DNA of 35,719 nucleotides, taken from IMG/VR virus record IMGVR_UViG_3300037070_003128, positions 1 through 35,719 of that record; one strand, written 5' to 3'. The notes under the pieces are model-generated. The model was not told the origin of the DNA, did no database searches, and saw only the letters and a list, made by a program, of their open reading frames with translations. Positions 23,371 to 30,493 of the stretch are shown here, one piece after another (the first letter of the stretch is position 1; each line of letters opens with the position of its first letter). The position numbers were made by a program, and so were the translations under genes. The DNA is from a virus.

Positions 23371-23497
23371 CTTTCACCTTCTTCTGTTCGGCTTGCGCAA
23401 GGCGCTGGGTTCGTAGCTGTTGCCGAACTTGTTGCTGTTGGGCGCGCTTCGCTTCGCGGGCTGCACGCTTGGCGGGGTCTGAACAGCTGCAACTAAT
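23363..23497 (-). CDS. Small Gln/Arg-rich protein with possible ATT start
   Basis: 44 codons beginning with ATT 23497. AGGAGG lies about seven bases upstream, inside the HNH gene end, and no ATG, GTG or TTG exists in this frame in the region. The product ISCSCSDPAKRAAREAKRAQ... has Cys-Ser-Cys near its start and a long basic helix with four consecutive Gln. Its TGA overlaps the TTG start of the next gene by eight bases, as expected for coupled genes. It may alternatively be a remnant cut off from its old start by the HNH insertion. Confidence 0.42.
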   Translation of the reverse strand: MSCSCSDPAKRAAREAKRAQQQQVRQQLRTQRLAQAEQKKVKVG

Positions 23498-23984
23498 TTG
23501 GGGCCTCCTCTCGACACGATCGACAGCGACCGTTGATGCAATCGCAGTCTCGCTTACGGACCGTCTTGTCCTTGCCTTCTGCTCGGTACTGACGGTGACG
23601 TTCGTTGGCGCAGGTCTGACAATGGCGACTCGTTGGGAGGCGGTGCCCTCGCTGGCAGTAGACCTTTCGAGCGTGCTTGGCTTGAGGGGAGTAGCCGCGC
23701 ATCACGTTCTCGACCGCGGACACGACATCAAGGTGGTCGGGGTTGACGCAGATCTTGTTACGACAGAGATGGTCGATCGTCATGCCTTCGGGGATCGGGC
23801 CTCCTAATGCCTCGTAGATCAGCCGGTGCGCTTTCCATTGGGTCCGGCCCACGGTGGTCACCCCATAGCCTTGAACGGCCTTGGTGCCAGTCCACTCCCA
23901 GCAGTCGCCAGCGGCGTCAATCTGGTCAGCAAATGAAGGGCGCCGATCCCAGGGCAGACCCCGCTCTGCGAACAGGTCGATCAT
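23493..23984 (-). CDS. HNH homing-type endonuclease, copy 2
   Basis: 163 residues. GDCWEWTGTKAVQGYGV (26-42) then AHRLIYEALGGPIPEGMTID HLC and NKICVNPDHLD give the HNH core. The C-terminus has Cys/His pairs (CQRGH, CQTCANERH, CDCINGRCRSC) of zinc-ribbon type. It is inserted between terminase and portal-side genes, leaving only four bases after the terminase stop. Same family as copies at 20.2 and 27.3 kb. Confidence 0.85.
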   Translation of the reverse strand: MIDLFAERGLPWDRRPSFADQIDAAGDCWEWTGTKAVQGYGVTTVGRTQWKAHRLIYEALGGPIPEGMTIDHLCRNKICVNPDHLDVVSAVENVMRGYSPQAKHARKVYCQRGHRLPTSRHCQTCANERHRQYRAEGKDKTVRKRDCDCINGRCRSCREEAPN

Positions 23985-23988
23985 GGCC

Positions 23989-25296
23989 TTATCCTACAGC
24001 CCCAGTAGCGGCGCTCCACGCTTTCACGGAGCGCGCCTCTGCGAGTCCGAGTTCAGTCAGAGCCCACACCAACGCGTCGAGTCGGTTGGGAGACCAGCCG
24101 GCGTCGATCGTGTAGGTGGTCATCTCCGACTCCAACTCTGCGAACTCTCTGACATGGTGGACCCGGCCTTGTTCGTAGAGAGCGGCGATCGGTTCCGCCC
24201 GGACCAGTTTCCCTCGTGTCGCCCGCACCGGGTAGAAGGGGATTGACTGGCGTACGGAGCGGACCACCTTCTCCACCATGTCACCGCCGTAGTTGACCTC
24301 ACCGACGATCCGGTCGGCGGACTGGTCGTCGTAGAGAGCCACCGCAGCGTGACCCCACACGTCGGGGCTTCCAAGAGTGGACACGTCGTCGAGGATGAAG
24401 GCGTGAGCACCCGACCCACCGCAAGGACATTTGAGGGTCATCCCCGCAGCGACGATCCCCGCTTCGGTAGCACCGCCGGGAGGGTCTACTGCTACCACCA
24501 CTCTTGACAGGTCCGGTGCAGCACGGCGGTTCTTTTCGATCAGGTCGTATGTCCACAATGCGCCTTCGATGTCTTCGACGTAATGCCCTTCAAGTTCCTG
24601 GCGTCCGAGAGCGGTCCCGCCGTAGAGGGAGATGAGAGCGTCGATCGCTTCGGGGGATAGGTTGTCGCGGTTGTCGTCCATCGTCATTGTCGCAATGGGA
24701 ACTTTCGGATCGTCTATGAGACGTTTGGCGAGTGGGCCTCGTCGGCCTTTCGGAGTGCCGGTGCAGATGATCTTCGCCGGGCTCATTCGGACTGCGGGGA
24801 GGAGGGATTCGTCCCAGGCTTGCACCCGGTTCACCCCTCCGAGTTGGGCGGTCTCCATCTTCGGGGTCCGCCACAAGCCGATCTCGTCACACCAGGCGCC
24901 GCGGAGATTCTTGCCCTGTGTGCGTTTTGCTCCGTCGTCGGCGCCGTCACAGAAGATCGTCGAACCGTCGGAAAGATGAAGCTGGCCTTGTGACCGGTTC
25001 CAACGTTCCACGAACCCGGCGAGAGTTCTGAGCAGGCCGGACGGACCTTCCACGCAGGTGTCCCGAGCGTCGGCGAAGGTTGGTGCGATAACCGCCCAGT
25101 CTCCTTCCCCGTCGTCTGAGAGGATGATGAGGTCCGCTAGACCCTCAGCGCCGGCGCGGGTTTTCCCTGATCCTCTACCCCCCGAAATGTAACACTGGGA
25201 CCATCCCGGGTGGGGGAGTCTCTGCGGCTCCCTCGAGAGGAGGTAACGCCAGGTGTCTCTACGTGTGAGGACTTGTTGACTGGCGACGGAATTCAT
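23989..25296 (-). CDS. Terminase large subunit
   Basis: 435 residues from ATG 25296; residues before it in the longer frame are shadow of the small terminase. ISGGRGSGKTRAG (37-49) is Walker A, LRGAWCDEIGLW (131-142) is Walker B with catalytic D137/E138, and CTGTPKGRR is the coupling motif. The nuclease half shows VVVAVDPPGG, GEVNYGGDM and NRLDALVWAL, the three acidic sites of the RNase H-like fold. The enzyme packages DNA into proheads and cuts concatemers. Overlaps the small subunit by 38 bases. Confidence 0.95.
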   Translation of the reverse strand: MNSVASQQVLTRRDTWRYLLSREPQRLPHPGWSQCYISGGRGSGKTRAGAEGLADLIILSDDGEGDWAVIAPTFADARDTCVEGPSGLLRTLAGFVERWNRSQGQLHLSDGSTIFCDGADDGAKRTQGKNLRGAWCDEIGLWRTPKMETAQLGGVNRVQAWDESLLPAVRMSPAKIICTGTPKGRRGPLAKRLIDDPKVPIATMTMDDNRDNLSPEAIDALISLYGGTALGRQELEGHYVEDIEGALWTYDLIEKNRRAAPDLSRVVVAVDPPGGATEAGIVAAGMTLKCPCGGSGAHAFILDDVSTLGSPDVWGHAAVALYDDQSADRIVGEVNYGGDMVEKVVRSVRQSIPFYPVRATRGKLVRAEPIAALYEQGRVHHVREFAELESEMTTYTIDAGWSPNRLDALVWALTELGLAEARSVKAWSAATGAVG

Positions 25297-25747
25297 CGAG
25301 GGCTCGTTGTAGTTCCATGTCGACAGAAGTGAAAGCGTCGGTCCTCTGAGTGTGTTCGCCCATCTCCAGACGGTACTTGTCGATGAGAATGCCGATCGAA
25401 GTGGCGTAGGCTCTGATGTCTCCGGAGGTGGCAGCATCCCACTGCACCCTGACCACGTCCTTCCCCCGGTAGTCATAGTGGGGTTCGTCGAATCTGTCTA
25501 GAAGGTTGTCGACCTTCTCGAGGAGCCGGCGTCGGATGCTCTGACGTAGAGAGGTTTGGTAAGCGTCTTCGGCTTGGATCTGTTCTGCCGTTTTTTCGGG
25601 ACGTTGCGCTACGTCGTCCCTCAACCAGCGGTAAATCTGCGTCCGATGGCATCCTGTGGCCTCTGCGGCGGCTGTGGCGCCCCGCTCGTGGAAGAGTTCG
25701 AGCGCTTTGGCTCGTTGTGGTGGGGTGAAGGTTGGGGGTCGGGCCAT
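25259..25747 (-). CDS. Terminase small subunit
   Basis: 162 residues. The N-terminal TPPQRAKALELFHERGATAAAEATGCHRTQIYRWLRDD is a helix-turn-helix of the kind used by small terminases to bind the packaging site. A central helix-rich region (QSIRRRLLEKVDNLLDRF) would form the oligomer ring. It immediately precedes the large subunit. Confidence 0.85.
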   Translation of the reverse strand: MARPPTFTPPQRAKALELFHERGATAAAEATGCHRTQIYRWLRDDVAQRPEKTAEQIQAEDAYQTSLRQSIRRRLLEKVDNLLDRFDEPHYDYRGKDVVRVQWDAATSGDIRAYATSIGILIDKYRLEMGEHTQRTDAFTSVDMELQRALDEFRRQSTSPHT

Positions 25748-25850
25748 TACCGGATAATCCTAAACGTCCATAAGACGCGGAGGATGGAAGCCAGCCAGCT
25801 CATACCGCAGGATTCGGTTTTCACGGGGGCGTATCCGGCTTCTAAACCGC

Positions 25851-26087
25851 TCAGGGTGTCTCCTGTCCTCCACCAACGATCCGGTTTACCAGAATGAGAA
25901 TTCGCCATAACAGAACGCCAATGAGCGCAGCGAACCCGAGGGCGACGGCGACTTCAGGGAACCACAACACGACCACCAGGCCAGTTTGAACTACGGCCAC
26001 CATAGGGAGCCACAAGACGCGGTTGCCCTTCTCGATCCTGTCCAGGTCCCCGCGGATGTCAGCGATTCGATCTTCCAATTCACTCAT
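25851..26087 (-). CDS. Coiled-coil plus two-TM membrane protein
   Basis: 78 residues from ATG 26087, which overlaps the previous stop (ATGA). ELEDRIADIRGDLDRIEKGN (3-22) is a heptad-rich helix. Two hydrophobic spans follow (about 25-42 and 44-66), then a short basic/Gly end. This shape recalls actinophage holins and membrane anchors. It lies between regulators and terminase, far from the endolysins, so a lysis role is only possible. Confidence 0.6.
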   Translation of the reverse strand: MSELEDRIADIRGDLDRIEKGNRVLWLPMVAVVQTGLVVVLWFPEVAVALGFAALIGVLLWRILILVNRIVGGGQETP

Positions 26088-26257
26088 TCCTTGTCTCCCC
26101 TTCTGGATTGCCACAGTCGGAACTGTTGCCACAAGCGCCAGAACCCGGTCGGGTGTGGAGTCCCGTGAATGTGGCAGAACCGTCCGCTGCTCGCAGGCCA
26201 ATTACCGTTACAGGTGCAGCCCCACACAGGACAGTTGCAAGAAATGCCAGAGGTCAC
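26084..26257 (-). CDS. Cys/His-rich zinc-finger-like microprotein (57 aa)
   Basis: A GTG start at 26257 overlaps the previous stop (GTGA) and its stop overlaps the next ATG (ATGA). Cysteines at residues 7, 9, 14, 16 and 28 with His at 29 and 31 (SCNCPVWGCTCNGNW...FCHIH) suggest a zinc ribbon. A C-terminal Trp/Arg-rich helix (TGFWRLWQQFRLWQSRR) may contact DNA or membrane. Its short length and GTG start make it easy to miss. Confidence 0.65.
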   Translation of the reverse strand: MTSGISCNCPVWGCTCNGNWPASSGRFCHIHGTPHPTGFWRLWQQFRLWQSRRGDKE

Positions 26258-26502
26258 GGTCTGTCGCTCCTATCTGAGAGAGCATCGAGGGCGAGACGAG
26301 CAGCGGTCGTCGCATCGAATGGATCGGTCGGGCTACCGAGATTGTTCCAGGCGTAGCCACCAATGGCCTCACGCATTGCGATCACAACCTCATCGGGCCA
26401 TTCTCCGTTCTCGTCCCTTCTGATGACTAACGCACCTGCCTCACGCAGAAGGTCGGCAGCTTCCTCGTAGGAAAGGCTGTTCCCGTAGTCATGGCTTCTC
26501 AC
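26254..26502 (-). CDS. Hypothetical protein (82 aa)
   Basis: No family recognised. The start SYEEAADLLREAGALVIRRDENGEWPDEVV looks helical then stranded, and the C-terminus ends in ARLALDALSDRSDRP. Acidic overall. The ATG overlaps the upstream stop by four bases and the stop is shared with the GTG of the zinc-finger-like gene, so it is co-translated in this accessory operon. Confidence 0.65.
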   Translation of the reverse strand: MRSHDYGNSLSYEEAADLLREAGALVIRRDENGEWPDEVVIAMREAIGGYAWNNLGSPTDPFDATTAARLALDALSDRSDRP

Positions 26503-27035
26503 TCCTCAACCTCCGTGTCGGGCCGATCCTCGTAACGCTCATTAGTACAGGAGCAGAACGAGATCGTGTGGGTATGGGCCGGATTCGGAGTGTGCCGCCC
26601 TTCACAACCACCCACTACACCTTGGCCATGACAACGCTCACAGTTCGGATCGGGCTTATCAGTGATTAGGACTCTCATTGTTCTCCCAGGATGGACCAAA
26701 GGGACCGACAAGCGAGCGACTTCGGATTTCCAGTCGACACGTTCATACCGCAACGCTTCCGTGGTGAGCTGATCCCACCGGCCCGGATACTGCGCTTCAA
26801 TCCACTGACGGAATTCGAGGGGCCGATGCGTGTAGAACAAGTGGCAGCCCTGGCAGAGACACAACGCGTTCAATTCGTTCGTCCGAATCGACTTGTAGCC
26901 GCGACCGATGATATGAGCGCACTGAAGATTCCCAGAATGAGTGGGACGGTCGGATTCGCAGTAGCCCCGAGCCCGGACGAGTTGCGAGAACAGCACGTCG
27001 GCGCGGTACATGTAGTTGGTCCGCTTCTTACTCAT
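26499..27035 (-). CDS. HNH/NinG-like protein with C-terminal zinc domain
   Basis: 178 residues from ATG 27035; the longer frame upstream overlaps the wHTH gene. RARGYCESDRPTHSGNLQCAH (about 20-41), IRTNELNALCLCQGCHLFYTHRP (50-72) form Cys/His metal sites with an HNH core (CAHIIGRG...N.LCLC..CH), as in recombination/NinG-type and HNH nucleases. The C-terminal 50 residues (CERCHGQGVVGGC...CSC) look like a separate zinc module joined in frame. It may act on branched DNA. Confidence 0.65.
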   Translation of the reverse strand: MSKKRTNYMYRADVLFSQLVRARGYCESDRPTHSGNLQCAHIIGRGYKSIRTNELNALCLCQGCHLFYTHRPLEFRQWIEAQYPGRWDQLTTEALRYERVDWKSEVARLSVPLVHPGRTMRVLITDKPDPNCERCHGQGVVGGCEGRHTPNPAHTHTISFCSCTNERYEDRPDTEVEE

Positions 27036-27231
27036 CGGTAACTCTGATCGTTCGCATCTTCCCCGAATCCCAGGTGACAAGATTCTGGTCGCGCAACCTC
27101 TCGAGGCACCACCAGACTGTCGCCGGCGAGGAGAGTCCTGCTCGGGCGCCGATCTCCCGGACGGTGGGACGGCCTAGCGAATGGACCGCTTCGTACACTC
27201 GGAGGACGCTGGCGTCGGAGGCGTGAGTCAC
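27028..27231 (-). CDS. Winged-helix transcription regulator
   Basis: 67 residues. The sequence VLRVYEAVHSLGRPTVREIGARAGLSSPATVWWCLERLRDQNLVTWD is a compact LexA/MarR-like winged HTH (residues 9-55), ending with short strands. Its start lies 28 bases past the HNH gene stop and its stop overlaps the next gene. Probable control of early or middle genes. Confidence 0.7.
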   Translation of the reverse strand: MTHASDASVLRVYEAVHSLGRPTVREIGARAGLSSPATVWWCLERLRDQNLVTWDSGKMRTIRVTDE

Positions 27232-27258
27232 CTGTTCAGAATAGCGAACATGGATTCG

Positions 27259-27702
27259 CTAGGCAAGTAACCCAGCTCGCTTCCTGCGTTGATACTCCCG
27301 ACTTCGGATGCGCCCGCACTCGTCACACCCCCGGTTCACGGCAGTCCGCCCGGTGACGCGCTTGTCATGACCCGCAGGGCAGATAAAGATACGACGGGGG
27401 AACCCGCGGGCGACGTTCTCGATCATCGACACTGGCTCCAGGTGGTCAGGGTTCACGCACCGACGATTCCTACACAGGTGGTCGAGTGTCATCTCCTCCT
27501 GAATAGGCCCGACCAGATAAGCCCAGACGACTCGATGCGCGAGTACCTCCCCGGTCGCTTTGCTCTTGACTCGCCCATAGCCTTTGGGGTTGAGATACCC
27601 GGTCCACTCCCAACAATCGCCGGAGGCGTCGATGGAATCCGAGATCGGGGGATGAACGGTCCCGGTCGAATCTACCCGAGAAGCGAAAAGATCAAGCGTC
27701 AC
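27259..27702 (-). CDS. HNH homing-type endonuclease, copy 3
   Basis: 147 residues from GTG 27702; frame sequence before it belongs to the neighbouring lytic gene. SGDCWEWTGYLNPKGYGR, AHRVVWAYLVGPIQEEMTLDHLC and NRRCVNPDHLEPV give the HNH core in the same order as the copies at 20.2 and 23.5 kb. CGRIRSREYQRRKRAG at the end is basic. It lies next to the transglycosylase gene. Confidence 0.8.
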   Translation of the reverse strand: MTLDLFASRVDSTGTVHPPISDSIDASGDCWEWTGYLNPKGYGRVKSKATGEVLAHRVVWAYLVGPIQEEMTLDHLCRNRRCVNPDHLEPVSMIENVARGFPRRIFICPAGHDKRVTGRTAVNRGCDECGRIRSREYQRRKRAGLLA

Positions 27703-27719
27703 TAAGTGGATAGTAGTCG

Positions 27720-28232
27720 CTATAAACCACAGACACGGCGCGTTCTCGGACTCCACGGTTGCCAGCCGGACTTCTCCCATATGCGGGCGGCGGCCCATAC
27801 GTTCAGTTCAGGGACGTAAAGGTCTTCGTACTCCCAACCAAAGTAAGGAGTCCAAACGCTGGCCATAATCTGAAAGAGCCCTTTCGCCGAAGATCGAGGA
27901 TTGGCGGCGTTGCTGTTCCCGCCGCTTTCCGAGTTGATGACGCAGAGCGCGTTGTCAACCTGCTCGGCGGGGAATTGCGTTGCGACAAGGGTCCGCCACT
28001 GTTCCACTGAAGATCCCATCCCCCGGTAGACGTAGTCCGACGTGGTTTGGAGGGTGACCGCCGTGTGGGATTCGGGGAGTCGCATGACAGCATCCCACCC
28101 TTCACTATGTGTTTCCCATTCCAGGTTGATCCGTTCAAAGACGGGGAGGGGAGGTGGGGGCGGTTCGGGAAGCCGGAGCGGTTCAGGACTCAGAACAGAA
28201 ACGACGAATAGAAGAGGGAGGAGGAGCTGCAT
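27720..28232 (-). CDS. Secreted lytic transglycosylase / lysozyme-like
   Basis: 170 residues. The start MQLLLPLLFVVSVLS is a signal or anchor segment, followed by a Pro-rich linker (PEPPPPPLP). ALCVINSESGGNSNAANPRSSAKGLFQIM (95-123) is the SLT/lysozyme core, with E102 as the catalytic acid. ELNVWAAARIWEKSGWQPWSP fits the end of the fold. Cleaves peptidoglycan glycan strands. It has no obvious SD. A second wall enzyme, an M15 peptidase, lies at 33.8 kb. Confidence 0.82.
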   Translation of the reverse strand: MQLLLPLLFVVSVLSPEPLRLPEPPPPPLPVFERINLEWETHSEGWDAVMRLPESHTAVTLQTTSDYVYRGMGSSVEQWRTLVATQFPAEQVDNALCVINSESGGNSNAANPRSSAKGLFQIMASVWTPYFGWEYEDLYVPELNVWAAARIWEKSGWQPWSPRTRRVCGL

Positions 28233-28297
28233 TGTGCCGGGTCGCCTTCGGTCGACGGACGTTGCAAAACCGAATCTACGGTGTCGACTCCATCAGG

Positions 28298-28618
28298 TCA
28301 ACCACCGAGACCTCGAGTACGGGAACGTTCCACCAACCCTTGCACCGCAGGGAACGGACACGGCCAGCCCGGATGTTCACGGATCTTCCGGCCGCACTGG
28401 TAGCAGTCCAATACGCCGGCGCCTTTGAAGTCGGGGTCAGCGAACCCTGGCATGGAACGGGTTTTCTGTGGTCGGTTGTTGCGGGTGTTCTCCCGGTTAC
28501 AGGAACGGCATGTCACATCCCCGAGCTGGTCGGTCAAATACTCGTCGGGGATACGCAGCCCACAAGCGGACAGTTCCCCTTCCGTTGTGCGGTGGGTGAG
28601 CATCCCATGTTTCGCCAT
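28298..28618 (-). CDS. Zinc-finger protein (106 aa)
   Basis: ATG 28618 overlaps the previous stop (TGATG). Cys pairs at DVTCRSCNREN (about 36-46) and VLDCYQCGRKIREHP (about 71-85) suggest one or two zinc ribbons. A typical regulator or nucleic acid-binding accessory protein. No enzyme motif. The downstream 65 bases before the transglycosylase hold nothing recognised. Confidence 0.6.
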   Translation of the reverse strand: MAKHGMLTHRTTEGELSACGLRIPDEYLTDQLGDVTCRSCNRENTRNNRPQKTRSMPGFADPDFKGAGVLDCYQCGRKIREHPGWPCPFPAVQGLVERSRTRGLGG

Positions 28619-28794
28619 CAGTCCAGCTCCCAGAGAGCGACGATGACACCGCAACAGACGACCGAAGCGCCGAGCCCCAAGAACAGGGGGCCGTACCCTG
28701 GACGCAACCCCGCGACCGTGATCCCCTCAACCACCGCGACCAGTAGGAGAGCAGTGGCGGCACCGCGGACAATGCGGAATGTCCTATCCAACAT
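28618..28794 (-). CDS. Two-TM membrane peptide (58 aa)
   Basis: ATG 28794 lies inside the end of the previous microgene, and its stop shares one base with the next ATG (TGATG). Hydrophobic spans at about 11-27 (AATALLLVAVVEGITVA) and 34-55 (LFLGLGASVVCCGVIVALW) flank a Gly/Pro turn. Function unknown; membrane association likely. Confidence 0.6.
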   Translation of the reverse strand: MLDRTFRIVRGAATALLLVAVVEGITVAGLRPGYGPLFLGLGASVVCCGVIVALWELD

Positions 28795-28927
28795 GGCCGC
28801 CTAAATCGTGGAACCGTGTGAGTCCGATCCCCTGATTCGGGAAGTAGACCAAAGCTATAAGGATGAGAGCAGCAGCGACCAGAACACCGATCAGCAGATA
28901 CAGACGAACGTAATACCAGCGGGTCAT
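28784..28927 (-). CDS. Single-TM membrane peptide (47 aa)
   Basis: ATG 28927 overlaps the previous stop (ATGA). The start MTRWYYVRLYLLIGVLVAAALILIAL is a basic end plus one membrane span, followed by a polar tail (YFPNQGIGLTRFHDLG). It is one of several small membrane genes in a row. Confidence 0.6.
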   Translation of the reverse strand: MTRWYYVRLYLLIGVLVAAALILIALVYFPNQGIGLTRFHDLGGHVG

Positions 28928-29148
28928 AGGAGGCTCATCTGGTCGGAGGTGGCGAGTTCCCAAACGAACATCGGCGCCTCATGGTCATGGTGGGAGAACC
29001 GGCAGGGCCGCTTGTCGATCAGGTAACCCAACTGTTTCAGTTCTAGAATCCGCGCCGAATAGCGGGCGATGTACACGTCGAGGAAGTCTTTGCCGCATCG
29101 GGGTCCGGCTTGGAGCATCGACAGCACTTTCTTCTGTTGTGGGCTCAT
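28924..29148 (-). CDS. Small wHTH-type protein (74 aa)
   Basis: The sequence QQKKVLSMLQAGPRCGKDFLDVYIARYSARILELKQLGYLIDKR (3-47) resembles a HTH in which the recognition helix follows a Cys-containing turn. It ends with a His/Trp-rich tail. Overlaps both neighbours by four bases. DNA-binding role likely. Confidence 0.6.
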   Translation of the reverse strand: MSPQQKKVLSMLQAGPRCGKDFLDVYIARYSARILELKQLGYLIDKRPCRFSHHDHEAPMFVWELATSDQMSLL

Positions 29149-29474
29149 GTGTGAAACACCTCCGGTGATTTGAGAGCAGCCCGCAGCTCAGTTTCGTTCC
29201 GTACCGGGGAGCCGATCTTCCCAGACAACCCCCCGGCACGCTCGCGCTCATGCTCCTTTCTCTTCTTTAGGAAGCAGGATTTGCACCGGCCCAACCGGCC
29301 ATCCCTGCTCCGGTGGAACCTGTAGAAACTCTCAGGCCGTTTCAGCTTGTCGCATGTGCTGCACCGTTTCCAACCTCTCGGAGTTTTCTTCCCGTCCTTC
29401 ACGTCGAGCATGTAGTCCAGGCTGTACGCAAGCCAACCGGCAGTCTCATTGACTCGCCGCTCAAGGTCGTTCAC
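29145..29474 (-). CDS. Zinc-binding HNH-related protein (109 aa)
   Basis: ATG 29474, stop coupled to the next gene. WKRCSTCDKLKRPESFYRFH (35-54) and RLGRCKSCFLKKRKEHERERA (60-80) form a CxxC...CxxC ribbon found in HNH-related and DNA-binding phage proteins. The HNH catalytic His is not obvious, so it may only bind DNA. Confidence 0.6.
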   Translation of the reverse strand: MNDLERRVNETAGWLAYSLDYMLDVKDGKKTPRGWKRCSTCDKLKRPESFYRFHRSRDGRLGRCKSCFLKKRKEHERERAGGLSGKIGSPVRNETELRAALKSPEVFHT

Positions 29475-29749
29475 TTTGAAGTCACCTGACGGTAGAAATC
29501 CTTCATCTGTTCTTCAGTGAACGCGGGGCCGGGGTTATACGTCGAGATCGTGTTGGGACGCTTCGGGGCATCATCCTCCGCGCAGCGTTGGAAGGCGTCC
29601 CACTGTCCCTCAGTGACAGGCCCAGCCGCAGCGTCCAGCCAGCCCTTCTTTGGCGGCCACTCAACCCCGATCGCATCCAGTTGGCGCCTCGACCATCCGC
29701 CGTTGCTGCTTCGCTGGCTCCTTATCATTTCAGTCGTCATGTAAATCAT
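29471..29749 (-). CDS. Hypothetical protein (92 aa)
   Basis: ATG 29749 has GGAG seven bases upstream. ATG at 29740 is an alternative. Near the start is a basic patch (RSQRSSNGGWSRRQLDAIGVEWPPKKGW). The rest is polar. No family recognised. Likely a small regulator or accessory protein. Confidence 0.6.
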   Translation of the reverse strand: MIYMTTEMIRSQRSSNGGWSRRQLDAIGVEWPPKKGWLDAAAGPVTEGQWDAFQRCAEDDAPKRPNTISTYNPGPAFTEEQMKDFYRQVTSK

Positions 29750-29828
29750 TGTGGTTCTCCATAGACCCTTCCCTTACCCATACTCGGATAAGAGGGGTTC
29801 GATCCTTCTGGTGCGGGTATCCACTCAT
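29730..29828 (-). CDS. Candidate short protein (32 aa)
   Basis: ATG 29828 overlaps the stop of the 147-codon frame (ATGA), and the frame ends 20 bases inside the next gene. The product is basic then acidic (MSGYPHQKDRTPLIRVWVRE...HNDLHDD). Coupling supports expression, but its size leaves doubt. Confidence 0.35.
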   Translation of the reverse strand: MSGYPHQKDRTPLIRVWVREGSMENHNDLHDD

Positions 29829-30268
29829 GCCACCAGCCTTAGCTGGGAGTTCCAGTCCGTGTCGTGGACTAACGCCATACTCGACGCCTTACGGTTGGTC
29901 GGTCCCTTGCGGGAAACTCGATGGGAGGTCAGCCGTGGCCGCCTTCTAGCCTTCGAGCGTTGTTGGGCCCTTTCGGGTATCCGATGTAGAGGGGTGTTGA
30001 ACTCGCCCACCTCTAGGTGGAATCCGTGTTTGAAGTCATCAGCTAAGAGCTGGAATGGTTCGGTAGCTAACAATGGTCGTTTGGAAACTAACGATCTGCT
30101 AGCATGCCGCTCGGTTCGTAAAACACAGCGCCAACCTAGCATGGCCCCCAGCTCCTCGACGGTTCCTGGGGGCCTGCTCTTTTCCGCAATGTTTCGCGCT
30201 CTCGGGTACAGCTCGCCGGGGGTTGGGAGGCGGGAGACGTTGGGGAACCAACCCCCGGCAAGGCTCAC
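29825..30268 (-). CDS. Hypothetical basic protein (147 aa)
   Basis: GTG 30268 overlaps the previous stop (GTGA) and the stop is coupled to the next short gene. The middle LLADDFKHGFHLEVGEFNTPLHRIPERAQQRSKARRRP is Arg/His-rich and looks like coding. Two strong GC-rich inverted repeats fall in its first half. No family recognised. The first 80 residues are less protein-like than the rest, so a later start is possible. Confidence 0.5.
   Translation of the reverse strand: MSLAGGWFPNVSRLPTPGELYPRARNIAEKSRPPGTVEELGAMLGWRCVLRTERHASRSLVSKRPLLATEPFQLLADDFKHGFHLEVGEFNTPLHRIPERAQQRSKARRRPRLTSHRVSRKGPTNRKASSMALVHDTDWNSQLRLVA
30143..30174. other. Nine-base perfect inverted repeat (hairpin)
   Basis: GGCCCCCAG at 30143-30151 pairs with CTGGGGGCC at 30166-30174, loop 14 bases. 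Plus-strand downstream sequence tgctctttt resembles a T-run, so it could act as a plus-strand terminator, though no confident plus gene precedes it. On the minus strand no T-run follows. Confidence 0.5.
30215..30259. other. Twelve-base perfect inverted repeat (hairpin)
   Basis: GCCGGGGGTTGG at 30215-30226 pairs perfectly with CCAACCCCCGGC at 30248-30259, with a 21-base loop. The stem lies at the very start of the 147-codon frame, right after the stop of the 58-aa gene. It could lower translation of the GTG start or act as an RNA element. Confidence 0.6.
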
Positions 30269-30441
30269 GAAACTCGCTCAGCAATCTCAGCGGAATCGAT
30301 ACCAGCGGCAGAGTCCAGTTCGCGTGAACGATCCAGTGTCGCTTGGCCTATCTTCTGCGCCTGCTCGTCCACCAGCCGAAACGAAACCTCATCAAGTTCG
30401 GGGTAGTCCTCCCACTCCAACCATGATTCAGTGTCCTTCAC
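30265..30441 (-). CDS. Acidic hypothetical protein (58 aa)
   Basis: GTG 30441 opens KDTESWLEWEDYPELDEVSF, an acidic, protein-like sequence, then a helix DEQAQKIGQATLDRSRELD. The frame could extend upstream only by non-standard starts. Its TGA overlaps the next GTG. No homologue recognised. A 14-codon ATG frame sits just before it. Confidence 0.55.
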   Translation of the reverse strand: MKDTESWLEWEDYPELDEVSFRLVDEQAQKIGQATLDRSRELDSAAGIDSAEIAERVS

Positions 30442-30493
30442 CTTCAGCCCGACTATCCGTAGGCGAGAGCTGCAGCCTCCAATTCAGACAGTC

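Noticed and set aside
25747-25803. 18-codon frame ending TAATG at the small terminase start
   Set aside because: No SD and very short; kept as a note only. It may be coincidental overlap.
29793-29809. tRNA T-arm-like GGTTCGATCC hairpin on the plus strand
   Set aside because: No matching acceptor arm, D-arm or anticodon stem nearby, so it is not a tRNA.
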